A DNA stretch of 64,000 bases. Source: Deltaproteobacteria bacterium (GTDB lineage: Bacteria > Myxococcota_A > UBA9042 > PHBI01). Where the stretch lies: positions 1 to 64,000 of the forward strand of contig WYBB01000113.1 of NCBI GenBank assembly GCA_011526585.1, written 5' to 3'. Shown here piece after piece: positions 25,786 through 35,097 of this stretch (its first letter is position 1; every line of letters starts with the position of its first letter). The notes under the pieces were generated by a model. It did not search any database and was not told the origin of the DNA. It saw only the letters and a list, made by a program, of their open reading frames with translations. The translations under genes were made by a program, and so were the position numbers.

Positions 25786-26370
25786 ATGGTCAGCGCCCCC
25801 CTTCTCAGGAACAAGACCTACGCCGACTACCTCGCCTTGCCCGAGGGCACCAAGGCCGAGCTGATCGACGGCGAGATCTTCATGAGCCCAGCCCCCAAGG
25901 GCCGCCACGTGCGCATCGCCAGCATGCTCGGCGCGCGCCTGGGCGTCAGCTTCGGTCTGCACCCGGGCTCTACCCCCGACGGACCCGGGGGTTGGTGGAT
26001 CTTCTTCGAGCCCGAGTGCCACCTGCCGCTCGATCGGCGCGTGCTGCGACCCGACATCGCGGGCTGGCGGCGCGAGCGCATGCCGGAGCCGCCGTCGGAC
26101 ACCCACAAGTTCCTGATCGTGCCCGACTGGATCTGCGAGGTGCTCTCGCCCTCGACCCAGAGCCACGACCTCCTGCGCAAGATGCCGATCTACTTTGCCG
26201 CCGGCGTGAGCTGGGCGTGGATCGTCGACCCGCTGGCGCGCCGCATCGAGGTCTACCGCGCCGGCGAGGGCGAGTGGCTCGACGTGACCGCGATCGAGGA
26301 CGAAGGTCCCGCGCGCCTGCCGCCGTTCGACGCGATCGAGCTCGACACGCTGGCGTGGTTTGCGGGCTGA
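25786..26370 (+). CDS. Uma2 family (DUF820) nuclease-fold protein
   Basis: A 194-aa Uma2/DUF820 protein with a PD-(D/E)xK restriction-endonuclease-like core. The family sequence is clear: TYADYLALPEGTKAELIDGE, then VLRPDIAGW with the catalytic Asp, then DWICEVLSPSTQSHDLLRKMPIY where ExLSPS supplies the Glu and K the lysine, then GVSWAWIVDP. Members occur in large numbers in cyanobacteria, Chloroflexi and Myxococcota; their function is not established. The next gene starts 6 bp downstream. Confidence 0.9.
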   Translation: MVSAPLLRNKTYADYLALPEGTKAELIDGEIFMSPAPKGRHVRIASMLGARLGVSFGLHPGSTPDGPGGWWIFFEPECHLPLDRRVLRPDIAGWRRERMPEPPSDTHKFLIVPDWICEVLSPSTQSHDLLRKMPIYFAAGVSWAWIVDPLARRIEVYRAGEGEWLDVTAIEDEGPARLPPFDAIELDTLAWFAG

Positions 26371-26376
26371 CACCGC

Positions 26377-27765
26377 ATGCGCAGCCACGCTCCGATCCTC
26401 TCGCTCACCGTGACGCTCATCGTCACGGCGCTCATGGCCCCGGACACCTACGCCGACGCACCCCGCCCGCGCCAGCGCGACCTCTACCTCGCGAGCCGCG
26501 ACGAGATCCGCGCCGTGCTGCGCATCATCGACGAGTCGCCCAAGTCCCGCGGCGGCTCCTTCATCGGGATCGTCGGCGGCCTCGCCTTCCTGAACTTCGT
26601 CGAGCCGCTCGCGCCGTCCGAGCTCCTGCTCGTCGACCTCAACCCGGCGCAGGTCGAGTACGGTCGCTGCGTCGTCGCGCTCATCGAGCACTCGCCCGAT
26701 CGGACCGCCTTCGTATCGGCGTTCTTCTCCCGTCCCTTCCGACCCGACGCCAGCGACGAGGCGGCCTTCCTCGCCCAGCCGGGCGACGAGGCGCTCCTCG
26801 ACGCGAGCGTCGAGCCCATCCAGGACCGCGCGCTGCGCGCGAGCTGCCGCGAGGACCTCGCGCTCATCGCGCGTGCCACCTACGACGCGACGACCAACGC
26901 CCTCGTCGTCGAGCGCAACTCCAACGGCAAGTACCTCCAGCTGCGCGGCCCGGAGCGCGGCATGCCCATCGGCTACAACTTCCTCTACTACGGCCGCGGC
27001 TGGCTCGCCTCCGACGAGTCCTACGCCCGCACCCGCACGATCCTCGGGCAGGCGCGCGTGCGTTTCCTCGCCTCGGACATCGGCGCGGTGCCCCTCGACG
27101 AGGTGCGCGGCCGCCACGTCTTCTTCTGGGGCACCAACCTCGCGACCTGGTACCGCGAAGGCAAGGAGGGCTACCAACGCTTCGTGATCCGCGCCCACGA
27201 AGAGCTCGCCGCCCGCAACCAGCACATCCTCTTCGTCTTCACCAGCACCTACCGGCGCCCCGCCTGGACCGAGCTCCTGCCCTTCGAGCAGCTCGGCGCC
27301 GGCGTGCACCTCGACGCCTCGGCCAAGGTGCGCAAATACGCCCAGGCCAAGCGCGTGCTCGAGCTGATCCCCGGCAAGGCCTACTTCGGCCGCGAGCTCC
27401 GCGCCGCGGACATCGTCGTGCAGAACGCCGCGCAGCCGGTCGACCCGGCGCTCTCGTTCGATGTCGCCGTCCTGCACATCCTCAACAACTCCGGCATGCG
27501 CTGGTGGCAGGCCGAGCGCGACGCCGAGTTCCGCGCCCTCTACGAGCTCGTGCTCTCCCGCGCCAGCCAGGTCGTCATCCTCGAGCACAACGCCCGGAGC
27601 CCCGACTTCGACGACAAGGAGCGCGCCCGCATGGTCGGGCTCGACGCGCTCCTCGAGCCGCTCTTCCCCCTCCTGGCGAAACGTCGCCTCGCGCTCACCC
27701 TCGAGCCCGCCGTCGGCCACCAGGATCAGGCGCGCAACCTGGTCCTTCACGTGAAGCGCCTCTGA
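26377..27765 (+). CDS. Secreted Rossmann-like hypothetical protein
   Basis: A 462-aa protein with an N-terminal signal peptide (cleavage near Ala27, TYADA) and no lipobox. Mature residues 62-90 read FIGIVGGLAFLN followed by LLLVDLNPAQ, the glycine loop and acidic strand end typical of SAM-dependent methyltransferase folds and reminiscent of DUF3419/BtaA-type aminocarboxypropyl transferases. A long middle region is of unknown type; the end returns to a strand (LALTLEP). A SAM-using enzyme outside the cytoplasm would be odd, so the fold may serve another role. It follows the Uma2 gene by 6 bp without an evident ribosome site. Confidence 0.72.
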   Translation: MRSHAPILSLTVTLIVTALMAPDTYADAPRPRQRDLYLASRDEIRAVLRIIDESPKSRGGSFIGIVGGLAFLNFVEPLAPSELLLVDLNPAQVEYGRCVVALIEHSPDRTAFVSAFFSRPFRPDASDEAAFLAQPGDEALLDASVEPIQDRALRASCREDLALIARATYDATTNALVVERNSNGKYLQLRGPERGMPIGYNFLYYGRGWLASDESYARTRTILGQARVRFLASDIGAVPLDEVRGRHVFFWGTNLATWYREGKEGYQRFVIRAHEELAARNQHILFVFTSTYRRPAWTELLPFEQLGAGVHLDASAKVRKYAQAKRVLELIPGKAYFGRELRAADIVVQNAAQPVDPALSFDVAVLHILNNSGMRWWQAERDAEFRALYELVLSRASQVVILEHNARSPDFDDKERARMVGLDALLEPLFPLLAKRRLALTLEPAVGHQDQARNLVLHVKRL

Positions 27766-27874
27766 GCCGACGCGAGCCTTCCACCGCCGGCGCGACTGCG
27801 CATCCTGCGTTCGTCGGTTTACCGCCAGGCACGGCGCGCTCCCTGCTGAAGTCTCAGCCTCGGAGCCCGAACCG

Positions 27875-29698
27875 ATGTCGTCGCGCCTCGTCTCGTCCCT
27901 CGCCGTCCTGCTCTGCCTCGCCTCCCCCGCCCACGCGCTCGAGCTCATCGAGGGCGGGCGTATCGGCATCGGCTTCACCACCCCGGGCGTAAGCGCCCAG
28001 ACCGCGCAGGACCCGATCGTCGACGACGAGATCGTCGCGCTCATCGCCAGCGCCACCGCGACCCTCGATCTCGCGCTCTACGACCTCGATCACCCGCCCT
28101 TCGTCGACGCCATCACCGCCGCCGCCGATCGCGGCGTGACCGTGCGCCTCGTCGGCGATCTCGACGAGGCCGATCAGGCGGGCTACGTCGCCCTCGCCGC
28201 GGCCGGCGTGCCCATGGTCCTCCGCCCCGGCGGCACCATCATGCACGACAAGTTCGTCGTCGTGGACGGGCGCTGGGTGCTCACCGGCTCGATGAACTTC
28301 TCTTCGACCGGCGCGCTCATGAACAACAACAACGTCGTCGTCTTCGACGACGCCCTGGTCGCCGCGCACTACACGACCGAGCTCGAGCAGATGTTCGTCG
28401 ACGGCGCCTTCGGCCGCGCCAAGTCGCCCTTCGCGCATACCCCGGTGGCGATCGGCCAGACCACCGTCGAGCTCGCCTTCGGCCCCCAGGACGATCCCGA
28501 GCTCGCCCTGCGCGACGCCATCGCCAGCGCCGACCACTCGATCCACTTCATGATCTTCTCGTTCACCCGCGCCGACGTCGCCGCCGACCTCATCGCCGCG
28601 CGCCAGTCCGGTGTCGAGGTCGTCGGGATCTTCGATCGCTTCGGCGCGACCAGCGCCTACTCCACCGACGAGACGCTCGCCCGCGAGGGCGTCTCGGTCC
28701 TCCTCGACGGCAACGAGAACACCTACGGCGCCGCGGGCGGCAAGCTCCACCACAAGGTGATGATCATCGACGCCGGCACCGACTCCGACCCGCTGGTCGT
28801 CACCGGCTCGTTCAACTGGTCGGCCGCCGCCAGCAACGACAACGACGAGAACCTCGTGATCCTGCGAGGGGCCGCGGCCATCGCCCCGTTCATGCGCGAG
28901 CTCTGCGAGGTCTACGACGCCGCGCTGCCGCACCCGGACAACCTCGGCGCGCTGGCCGACCCCTGCGCCGACGACGCGCCCTGGCAGGACCCGCCGCCGC
29001 CCGCGCCCACGCCGACCCCCGTGACCATCACCGCCTCGGGCTCGCTCGCCGCCGGTGAGTGGCACGTCATCGGCGCCTTCGAGGCGGTCGCCGGTACCTT
29101 CGACGTGCGCATGACCGGCACCGGCGACGCCGATCTCTACGTCAAGCGCGACGCCGCGCCGACGACCGCCAGCTACGACTGCCGCCCCTACAGCGCGCAC
29201 AGCCAGGAGACCTGCACCCTGTCCGCGCCCGGCACCTTCCACGTCGCGGTGCGCGGCTATCGCGCGGCGACCTTCGCGCTGACGATCGACTACGTCGCGC
29301 TCGTCGACGGCCCGCCCGCGCCGGCGCCGGCCGACGTCCGCATCGTCGAGCTGCTCGCCGACCCGCACGGTACCGACCTCGGCCAGGAGTACCTCGTGCT
29401 CGAGAACCTCGGCGGCACCCCCGCCGACCTCGCGGGCTGGACCCTCGCCGACGCGATCACCACCCGCCACACCTTCGCGCCCGGCACCGTGCTCGAGCCC
29501 GGACACATCATCGTGCTCTTCGACCGCGGTGACCACGCTGACGTCAGCGACGCCATCGTCAGCTCCAGCGGCATGCTCTCGCTCAACAACACCGGCGACA
29601 CCGTGACCCTGCGCGACGCCGACGGCGCGACGCGCGACGCCATCACCTACGGCGCGGTCGGCGCGGGCGTGGTGCTCGAGCGCGGTGAGGGCTTCTGA
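27875..29698 (+). CDS. Secreted phospholipase D-like protein with PPC and LTD domains
   Basis: A 607-aa exported protein (signal peptide cut near PAHA-LE). Two phospholipase D/nuclease HKD motifs are present: MHDKFVVVDG with His124, Lys126 and Asp131 followed by TGSMNFS, and LHHKVMIIDAG near residue 291 followed by TGSFNWS. A Pro-rich linker leads to a PPC-like beta domain (about 385-480; GDADLYVKRD). The C-terminal domain (about 490-607) is lamin-tail-like: RIVELLADPHGTDLGQEYLVLENLGG. LTD domains commonly tether secreted nucleases and phospholipases. Probably a secreted nuclease or phospholipase. Confidence 0.88.
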   Translation: MSSRLVSSLAVLLCLASPAHALELIEGGRIGIGFTTPGVSAQTAQDPIVDDEIVALIASATATLDLALYDLDHPPFVDAITAAADRGVTVRLVGDLDEADQAGYVALAAAGVPMVLRPGGTIMHDKFVVVDGRWVLTGSMNFSSTGALMNNNNVVVFDDALVAAHYTTELEQMFVDGAFGRAKSPFAHTPVAIGQTTVELAFGPQDDPELALRDAIASADHSIHFMIFSFTRADVAADLIAARQSGVEVVGIFDRFGATSAYSTDETLAREGVSVLLDGNENTYGAAGGKLHHKVMIIDAGTDSDPLVVTGSFNWSAAASNDNDENLVILRGAAAIAPFMRELCEVYDAALPHPDNLGALADPCADDAPWQDPPPPAPTPTPVTITASGSLAAGEWHVIGAFEAVAGTFDVRMTGTGDADLYVKRDAAPTTASYDCRPYSAHSQETCTLSAPGTFHVAVRGYRAATFALTIDYVALVDGPPAPAPADVRIVELLADPHGTDLGQEYLVLENLGGTPADLAGWTLADAITTRHTFAPGTVLEPGHIIVLFDRGDHADVSDAIVSSSGMLSLNNTGDTVTLRDADGATRDAITYGAVGAGVVLERGEGF

Positions 29699-29782
29699 TC
29701 GAGGAGGGCCGCGACGGGACTTCGTGCGCGACGGAGGAGGCGGTGTGCGGCATCGTGCGTTTGCTCGCTCGGCCCGGCCTCC

Positions 29783-29995
29783 CTCGCCCTCTTCCACGAC
29801 ACGCCCCTCTTCATCGGCCTCGATGACGGTTTCTACAACCACTCGGGCGGTGAGCTCGCGGTGAACACCTACGTGGAGTACGCGATGAACGGCACCGGGC
29901 TCATCGTCCTGACGAACCAGGACCTCGAGGACGACGCGATCGATGCGATGTTCGAGGACATCGAGGCGGCTCTCCGGCGGTTCGGGGGGTGGTGA
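29783..29995 (+). pseudogene. Serine hydrolase (beta-lactamase-like) C-terminal remnant
   Basis: The frame ending at TGA 29993-29995 reads LALFHDTPLFIGLDDGFYNHSGG and then a strand GTGLIVLTNQD before a helix ending RRFGGW. The HSGG and GxGLIVLTNQD pattern is that of the last third of penicillin-binding/beta-lactamase class C-type serine hydrolases. No start codon or upstream catalytic motifs exist in frame, so this is the tail of a lost gene. Apart from this, the 398-bp gap between flanking genes shows nothing recognisable. Confidence 0.6.
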
Positions 29996-30096
29996 CGACC
30001 GCGTCGGCGATCTCCTTCCCCGCCTGGCATGGGAAGATGCCCTACCTGTTCTGAAAAGCGCTTCTCTCGACCGATCGTGTTGGGCATCTTCGGCCG

Positions 30097-31905
30097 ATGT
30101 CGCGCGTGTCCCGGTTCGTCCCGATCCTGCTCTCGTCCTTCGCCCTCTCCCTGGTCGCCTGCGGTGACGCCGCAGCGCCTCCGTCCGACGAGGAAGTCGG
30201 CGACGCGGACACCGACACGCAGCAGGAGACCGACGGCGACGACACCCCACAGGCCGAGATCCCCGACGGCGCGGAGACCGACACGGGGCCCGGCGAGACC
30301 GTCGAGCGCATCGACTGGAGCGTCGAGCGCGGACCGGCGCTCGACACGGTCGAGGTACCACTCGGGCCACGCAGGCTGATCGCGGCGCACGCCGACGGCG
30401 TCGTCGCGTTCTCTGATTGCCAGGTCGACGTCGGCTGCGACTTCGCGTGGTTCGACCTCGACGGCGCGATCACCCGGGCGCTCGACGATCGCATGGCGAT
30501 CTACGGCACCGCGCTCGACCCGGGCGCGCGCTGGCTGCACCTCTTCGCCGCCGAGCAGGTCGAAGCGTGCGGGCCCGGGCCGAGCTTCGCGACGGTCGTC
30601 TCGGGCACCCTCGAGCTCATCGCGCTCGATACGGGAGCGCTCGCGTACGGCGAGACGATGCGCTCCAACGTCTTCCTCGACCCCGCGTTCTCCACCACGG
30701 GGCGGTGGTTCCACGCGATGACCGTGCCCGACGGGCAGTGCGCCTACGAGTACGAGCGCTGGCGCGCGACGAGCCCGCCGCACGGCCCTCCGGCCTTTTC
30801 GGACCCGGACTTCTGGCTCGCCATCGAGCTCGCGGACGGACGCTGGGCAGGCTGGTCCGGGACCCGCTTCGGGGTCGCCGATCCACGGGTCGCCGAGAGC
30901 TTCGTCGCGCTCGGCTCCGACATCGACGGCTTCCTGGTCGGCGGCGGGTGGCTCCACGGGCTCGGAGGCTACGGCGATCTCACCGAGGTGATCGCCGCGG
31001 TCGGACCCGACGGCACACGCTGGACGCTGACCCTGCCCGACGACGGCGACTACCGTGGGCAAGCCGCGTGGGGCCCGGCGGTGCTCGCGTGCACGAGCCG
31101 AGGCGCCGAGCGCGGCGTGCGCGAGTGCGCGGTCTTCGACGTGACCGGCGAGACGCCGCGCCGCGATCTGGTCGTGCACGCGGCGCGCATGCGCTCGGCC
31201 ACCTTCGTCGGGGACGGCGCGGCGATCGTCTTCGAGTCACTCGCGGCCGAGCTCCCCACACTCGAGCGGCTCGACCTCGCGAGCGGCGCCCACACGCGCC
31301 TCGCCACCGGGTCGGGCACGCTCCACCCGCTCGGTCTCGGAGAGGCCGCGCTGTGGCGAGACGAGCACGGCGTGTGGCTGATCGAGCGCGCCGCCTTCGA
31401 GCTCCTCGTCGGCGGAGAGATCGCGCAGCTGCTCGTCGCGCCTCCGGCCTTCGGCGCGCCGCCGGGCCTGAGCGGCGTGCGGCAGCGCTCGATCGCGTCG
31501 ATCGTCAGCCGCGGTCCCGGCGATCACTTCCGCCACGCGATCTTCGATCTGCGCACGCGGCGGCTCGCGTCCACGAGCGAGCGCCTCTACTTCACGCCAC
31601 ACCCCGAACAACCCCTGGCGGCCGACGACTGTGGCGAGCCGTGGGTCATGCGCTCCGCGGGGGGCGTCGGTGATGGCTTCACCCAGGACGCGCGCTGGCT
31701 CCATTTCGCGGAGACCACCGAGACGGGAGGCGAGCTCTCGCTCTGGGTCGTGCCGATCGATCTCTCGACCCCACCACGGAGGCTGGCCACGTCCCCGCCA
31801 GAGCGCTGTCACGCGCCGCTGGCCAGCCCTGAAGGCGAGCTCATCGGCGTCGCGCTCGACGATGAAGGCGGCGCGACCACGCGCGTGCTCGTCGCGCGTC
31901 CTTGA
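30097..31905 (+). CDS. Lipoprotein, probable beta-propeller
   Basis: A 602-aa lipoprotein with the lipobox LVAC (Cys22) and an acidic spacer (DADTDTQQETDGDDT). The remainder has repeated strands of the kind ARWLHLFAAE, GRWFHAMTVPD and ARWLHFAETTE spaced by about 60-100 residues, which suggests a TolB/WD40-like propeller. No enzymatic motif is seen. The divergent pattern of neighbours indicates a single-gene unit. Confidence 0.75.
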   Translation: MSRVSRFVPILLSSFALSLVACGDAAAPPSDEEVGDADTDTQQETDGDDTPQAEIPDGAETDTGPGETVERIDWSVERGPALDTVEVPLGPRRLIAAHADGVVAFSDCQVDVGCDFAWFDLDGAITRALDDRMAIYGTALDPGARWLHLFAAEQVEACGPGPSFATVVSGTLELIALDTGALAYGETMRSNVFLDPAFSTTGRWFHAMTVPDGQCAYEYERWRATSPPHGPPAFSDPDFWLAIELADGRWAGWSGTRFGVADPRVAESFVALGSDIDGFLVGGGWLHGLGGYGDLTEVIAAVGPDGTRWTLTLPDDGDYRGQAAWGPAVLACTSRGAERGVRECAVFDVTGETPRRDLVVHAARMRSATFVGDGAAIVFESLAAELPTLERLDLASGAHTRLATGSGTLHPLGLGEAALWRDEHGVWLIERAAFELLVGGEIAQLLVAPPAFGAPPGLSGVRQRSIASIVSRGPGDHFRHAIFDLRTRRLASTSERLYFTPHPEQPLAADDCGEPWVMRSAGGVGDGFTQDARWLHFAETTETGGELSLWVVPIDLSTPPRRLATSPPERCHAPLASPEGELIGVALDDEGGATTRVLVARP

Positions 31906-31926
31906 CGTCCCACGCCCGTGGGGACG

Positions 31927-32796
31927 TCAGGTCAGCGCCGCGACGAAGGCCTCGGTCGCGCGCCCCTCGGCGCTCTCGCGCCGGAGGTGCATCGTCGGGT
32001 GGAAGACGTGACGGCCGCGTGTGCGCCCGAAGCGCAAGACGACCAGGCGGCCTTTGCGCAGGTCGTCGCCGATCAGGTACTCGGGCATCCAGCCCCAACC
32101 CATGCCGGCGAGCAGGGCGACGCGCTTGGCGTGGAAGTCGCCGAGCCTGAACTGGTCCTGCTTGTCGAGCGGGGTCGTGCTCATCGCCAGGCGCTGGTCG
32201 GAGCCGCGCACGGTCAAGAAGGTGTGTGCCTCGAGATCGGCGGCGCTCACCCTGGCGAGCTTCGCCAGCGGGTGCTCTTTGTGCGCGACCAGGAGCGAAG
32301 GCAGCGGAGGCAGCGGCAGCTCGGGCCCGATCGCGCGGCTCGCCGGCACGACCGTCAGCATGATCTCGGCCGCCTCGGACTCGGCGCGCGCCTCGACCTC
32401 GCTCAAGAACTCGGAGAACAGCGTGAGCCGCGTGCCCGGTGAGACGACCGCGACCTTGCGCAGCGCCGTGAGGATCGGCGCCACCGGCAAGAGCCCGTCG
32501 AAGACGACGCGCAGGTAGGGCTCGTGCCCCGTCCGCGCGACCTCGCAGAGCGCCGCCAGCTCGCACGTCGCCGCCAGGATCTTCAGGCACTGCTCGTGCA
32601 CGCGCCGCCCGAGCGGCGTCGGCACCGAGCGATAGCCGCTGCGATCGAAGAGCGGCAGGCCCACCTGCGCCTCGAGCGCCCGCACCTGGTAGATCACCGC
32701 CGAGTGCACCTTGTGCAGCGCGAGCGCGGCCTTGGCGTAGCTGCCGTGGCGGATCACCGCGTCGAGCGCGCGCGCCTGGTCGAGCGTGATCTCCAT
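31927..32796 (-). CDS. LysR family transcriptional regulator
   Basis: A 289-aa LysR regulator. The N-terminal winged helix-turn-helix is clear (TLDQARALDAVIRHGSYAKAA, then LHKVHSAVIYQVRALEAQVGLPLFDR). The effector domain starts near residue 90. It is transcribed away from hmgA-hppD-phhA with a 102-bp gap that contains an inverted repeat, the usual arrangement for a LysR protein and its target operon. I infer control of phenylalanine/tyrosine breakdown, with homogentisate or another aromatic as the likely inducer. Confidence 0.92.
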   Translation of the reverse strand: MEITLDQARALDAVIRHGSYAKAALALHKVHSAVIYQVRALEAQVGLPLFDRSGYRSVPTPLGRRVHEQCLKILAATCELAALCEVARTGHEPYLRVVFDGLLPVAPILTALRKVAVVSPGTRLTLFSEFLSEVEARAESEAAEIMLTVVPASRAIGPELPLPPLPSLLVAHKEHPLAKLARVSAADLEAHTFLTVRGSDQRLAMSTTPLDKQDQFRLGDFHAKRVALLAGMGWGWMPEYLIGDDLRKGRLVVLRFGRTRGRHVFHPTMHLRRESAEGRATEAFVAALT

Positions 32797-32806
32797 CGCG
32801 ACGTAG

Positions 32807-32827
32807 ACTGTCTATTCCAGAGACAGT
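32807..32827. promoter_or_regulatory. Inverted repeat, likely LysR operator
   Basis: ACTGTCT-ATTCCAG-AGACAGT is a perfect 7-bp inverted repeat located 10 bp upstream of the LysR start codon and 71 bp upstream of hmgA. It fits the T-N11-A pattern of LysR boxes. The adjacent AT-richer stretch (TTAGTCAAGACATTGTGC) may hold promoter elements. Confidence 0.55.
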
Positions 32828-32898
32828 GTTAGTCAAGACATTGTGCTTTCAATCGACCATCGAGGGACGGCACGATCCGCGTCGACGGAGGTCCGCTC

Positions 32899-34038
32899 AT
32901 GTTCCCGATCATCCGCGGCCGGGTCGCCCGGCAGGCGCACGTCGACATCCCCGAGGGCACGCACGAGGAGGAGTACGCCCGCGGCGGCTTCTCCGGCCGC
33001 TACGCCCACCTCTACCGCGCGCACCCGCCGGTCGCCTGGACGCGCATCGAGGGCCCGCTGCGCCCGCGCGCCTTCGACCTCGCCGCCGCCGCGCCGCGCT
33101 CGGGAGACTACCTCGCCGATCGACGCTTCACCCTCGAGAACGACGACGTGCGCGTCGGCTTCGTGCGCGTGACCGAGCCGATGCGCTACTTCTACAAGGA
33201 CGCCGACGGCGACGAGCTCCTCTTCGTGCACCTCGGCCACGGCGTCGTCGAGACCGACTTCGGCCCGCTCGCCTACCGCCGCGGTGACTACCTGCGGCTG
33301 CCGCGCGGCACCGCCTATCGCCTGGTGCCGGCCGACCACACGGCGCTCCTGGTCATCGCCACCCGCGGCGAGCTCGCCGTGCCCGATCGCGGTCCGCTCG
33401 GACAGCAGGCGCTCTTCGATCCGGCGATCCTCGAGACGCCGATCCCCGATCCGAGCGGCGTCGGCTCCACGCTGCCCGCCGACCCCGATGGCGAATGGCG
33501 GCTCGTCGTCGAGCGCGGCGGCGAGCTCACCCGGATCCACTACCCGTTCTGTCCGCTCGACGTCGTCGGCTACAAGGGCACGCTCGCGCCCGACCGCCTC
33601 AACGTCGCCGAGATCCGCCCGGTGATGAGCGAGCGCTACCACCTGCCGCCGTCGGCGCACGCGACCTTCGCCGCCGAGGGCGTGATCGTCTGCACCTTCC
33701 TGCCGCGCGCGCTCGAGACCGGCGACGCCAAGGCGCTGAAGGTGCCCTTCTACCACTCGAACATCGACTACGACGAGGTGCTCTTCTACCACGACGGGCA
33801 GTTCTTCAGCCGCACCGGGATCGGCGCCGGCATGCTGACCTGGCACCCGCAGGGGATTCACCACGGCCCGCAGCCGGGTGCGGTCGAGCGCGCACGCGAC
33901 GCCACCCACACCGACGAGACCGCGGTGATGATCGACACCCGCCGGCCGCTCCGCGTCGTGCCCGAGGCCCATGGCGAGCTCGGCAACTACTGGCGGAGCT
34001 GGGGCGCTGCCCACACGGCCCCTGGAGACACGCGATGA
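32899..34038 (+). CDS. hmgA: Homogentisate 1,2-dioxygenase
   Basis: Opens the homogentisate ring to maleylacetoacetate using Fe(II) and O2. The 379-aa protein has the cupin-type domain LLFVHLGHGVVETDFGPLAYRRGDYLRLPRGT in its N-terminal half. Its C-terminal half has the iron-ligand region FYHSNIDYDEVLFYHDG and the motif HPQGIHHGP. It is shorter than the roughly 430-aa classical HGD and belongs to the compact bacterial type. The ATG has a GGAGG site 6 nt away, and its stop overlaps the hppD start (ATGA). Confidence 0.9.
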   Translation: MFPIIRGRVARQAHVDIPEGTHEEEYARGGFSGRYAHLYRAHPPVAWTRIEGPLRPRAFDLAAAAPRSGDYLADRRFTLENDDVRVGFVRVTEPMRYFYKDADGDELLFVHLGHGVVETDFGPLAYRRGDYLRLPRGTAYRLVPADHTALLVIATRGELAVPDRGPLGQQALFDPAILETPIPDPSGVGSTLPADPDGEWRLVVERGGELTRIHYPFCPLDVVGYKGTLAPDRLNVAEIRPVMSERYHLPPSAHATFAAEGVIVCTFLPRALETGDAKALKVPFYHSNIDYDEVLFYHDGQFFSRTGIGAGMLTWHPQGIHHGPQPGAVERARDATHTDETAVMIDTRRPLRVVPEAHGELGNYWRSWGAAHTAPGDTR

Positions 34039-35075
34039 ACCACCACAACCCGCTCGGCCTCGACGGCATCGACTTCATCGAGATCGCGAGCCCCGACCCC
34101 GACGGCGTCGCGCGCACGCTGCGCGACTTCGGCTTCTCGCGCCTCATGCGCCACGCCACCATGGCGATCGACCTCTGGCGACAGAACCAGATCCACGTGC
34201 TCGTCAACCGCGAGCCCGACACCCACGCCCAACGCTTCATGGCGCTGCACGGCCCGTCGATCCCCGCCATGGGCTGGCGCGTGAAGAACGCCCACGCCGC
34301 ATGGGCCGAGGCGCTGGGCCGCGGCGCCCGCGCGGCTCCATCCGGCGACTACCTCCGCCAAGGCGAGCGCGTGCCGGCGCTCGTCGGCGTCGGCGAGAGC
34401 CTGATCTACCTCGTCGATGACCGCGGGGACTCGCGCTGGCATCGCCTCGGTTTCGAGCCGCTCGCAAACCCAGAGATCGTCGCCGACAAGGGCTTCCTGA
34501 CGATCGACCACCTCACCAACAACGTCGCGAAGGGCACGATGCGCCCGCTCGTCGACTTCTATCAGCGCGTCTTCGGCTTCACCGAGGTGAGGACCTTCGA
34601 GATCAGCGGCAAGAAGACCGGGCTCAGCTCGTTCGCGTTGCGCTCGCCGTGCGGCACCTTCTGCATCCCGATCAACGAGGGCCGCGAGGATGCCTCGCAG
34701 ATCGAAGAGTACCTGCGCGACTACCGCGGCCCGGGGATCCAGCACGTCGCCTTCGCGACCGAGGACCTGCTCGCCTCGCTCGACGCGATGCGCGGCTCGT
34801 CGATCGCCACGCTCGACATCGATCCCGACTACTACGAGACGGTCTTTTCGCGCGTGCCCGGCGTGAGCGAGGACCACGCCAGGATCCGCGCACACCAGGT
34901 GCTGGTCGATGGCGACGCGCAAGGTTACCTGCTCCAGATCTTCACGAAGAACCTGCTCGGCCCGATCTTCATCGAGATGATCCAGCGCAAGAACCACCAT
35001 TCGTTCGGCGAAGGCAACTTCGGCGCGCTCTTCCGCTCGATCGAGCGCGACCAGGAAGAGCGCGGCACGCTCTGA
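34035..35075 (+). CDS. hppD: 4-hydroxyphenylpyruvate dioxygenase
   Basis: Converts 4-hydroxyphenylpyruvate to homogentisate. The 346-aa protein has two vicinal-oxygen-chelate domains. The catalytic C-terminal domain shows the iron ligands in IDHLTNNV (His), GIQHVAF (His) and GPIFIEMIQR (Glu), plus the C-terminal helix with FGEGNFGALFRSIE. The start overlaps hmgA's stop as ATGA with GGAG 8 nt upstream. It supplies the substrate of the preceding gene's product. Confidence 0.95.
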   Translation: MNHHNPLGLDGIDFIEIASPDPDGVARTLRDFGFSRLMRHATMAIDLWRQNQIHVLVNREPDTHAQRFMALHGPSIPAMGWRVKNAHAAWAEALGRGARAAPSGDYLRQGERVPALVGVGESLIYLVDDRGDSRWHRLGFEPLANPEIVADKGFLTIDHLTNNVAKGTMRPLVDFYQRVFGFTEVRTFEISGKKTGLSSFALRSPCGTFCIPINEGREDASQIEEYLRDYRGPGIQHVAFATEDLLASLDAMRGSSIATLDIDPDYYETVFSRVPGVSEDHARIRAHQVLVDGDAQGYLLQIFTKNLLGPIFIEMIQRKNHHSFGEGNFGALFRSIERDQEERGTL

Positions 35076-35097
35076 CCCGGAACCACGGCCACCCGAC

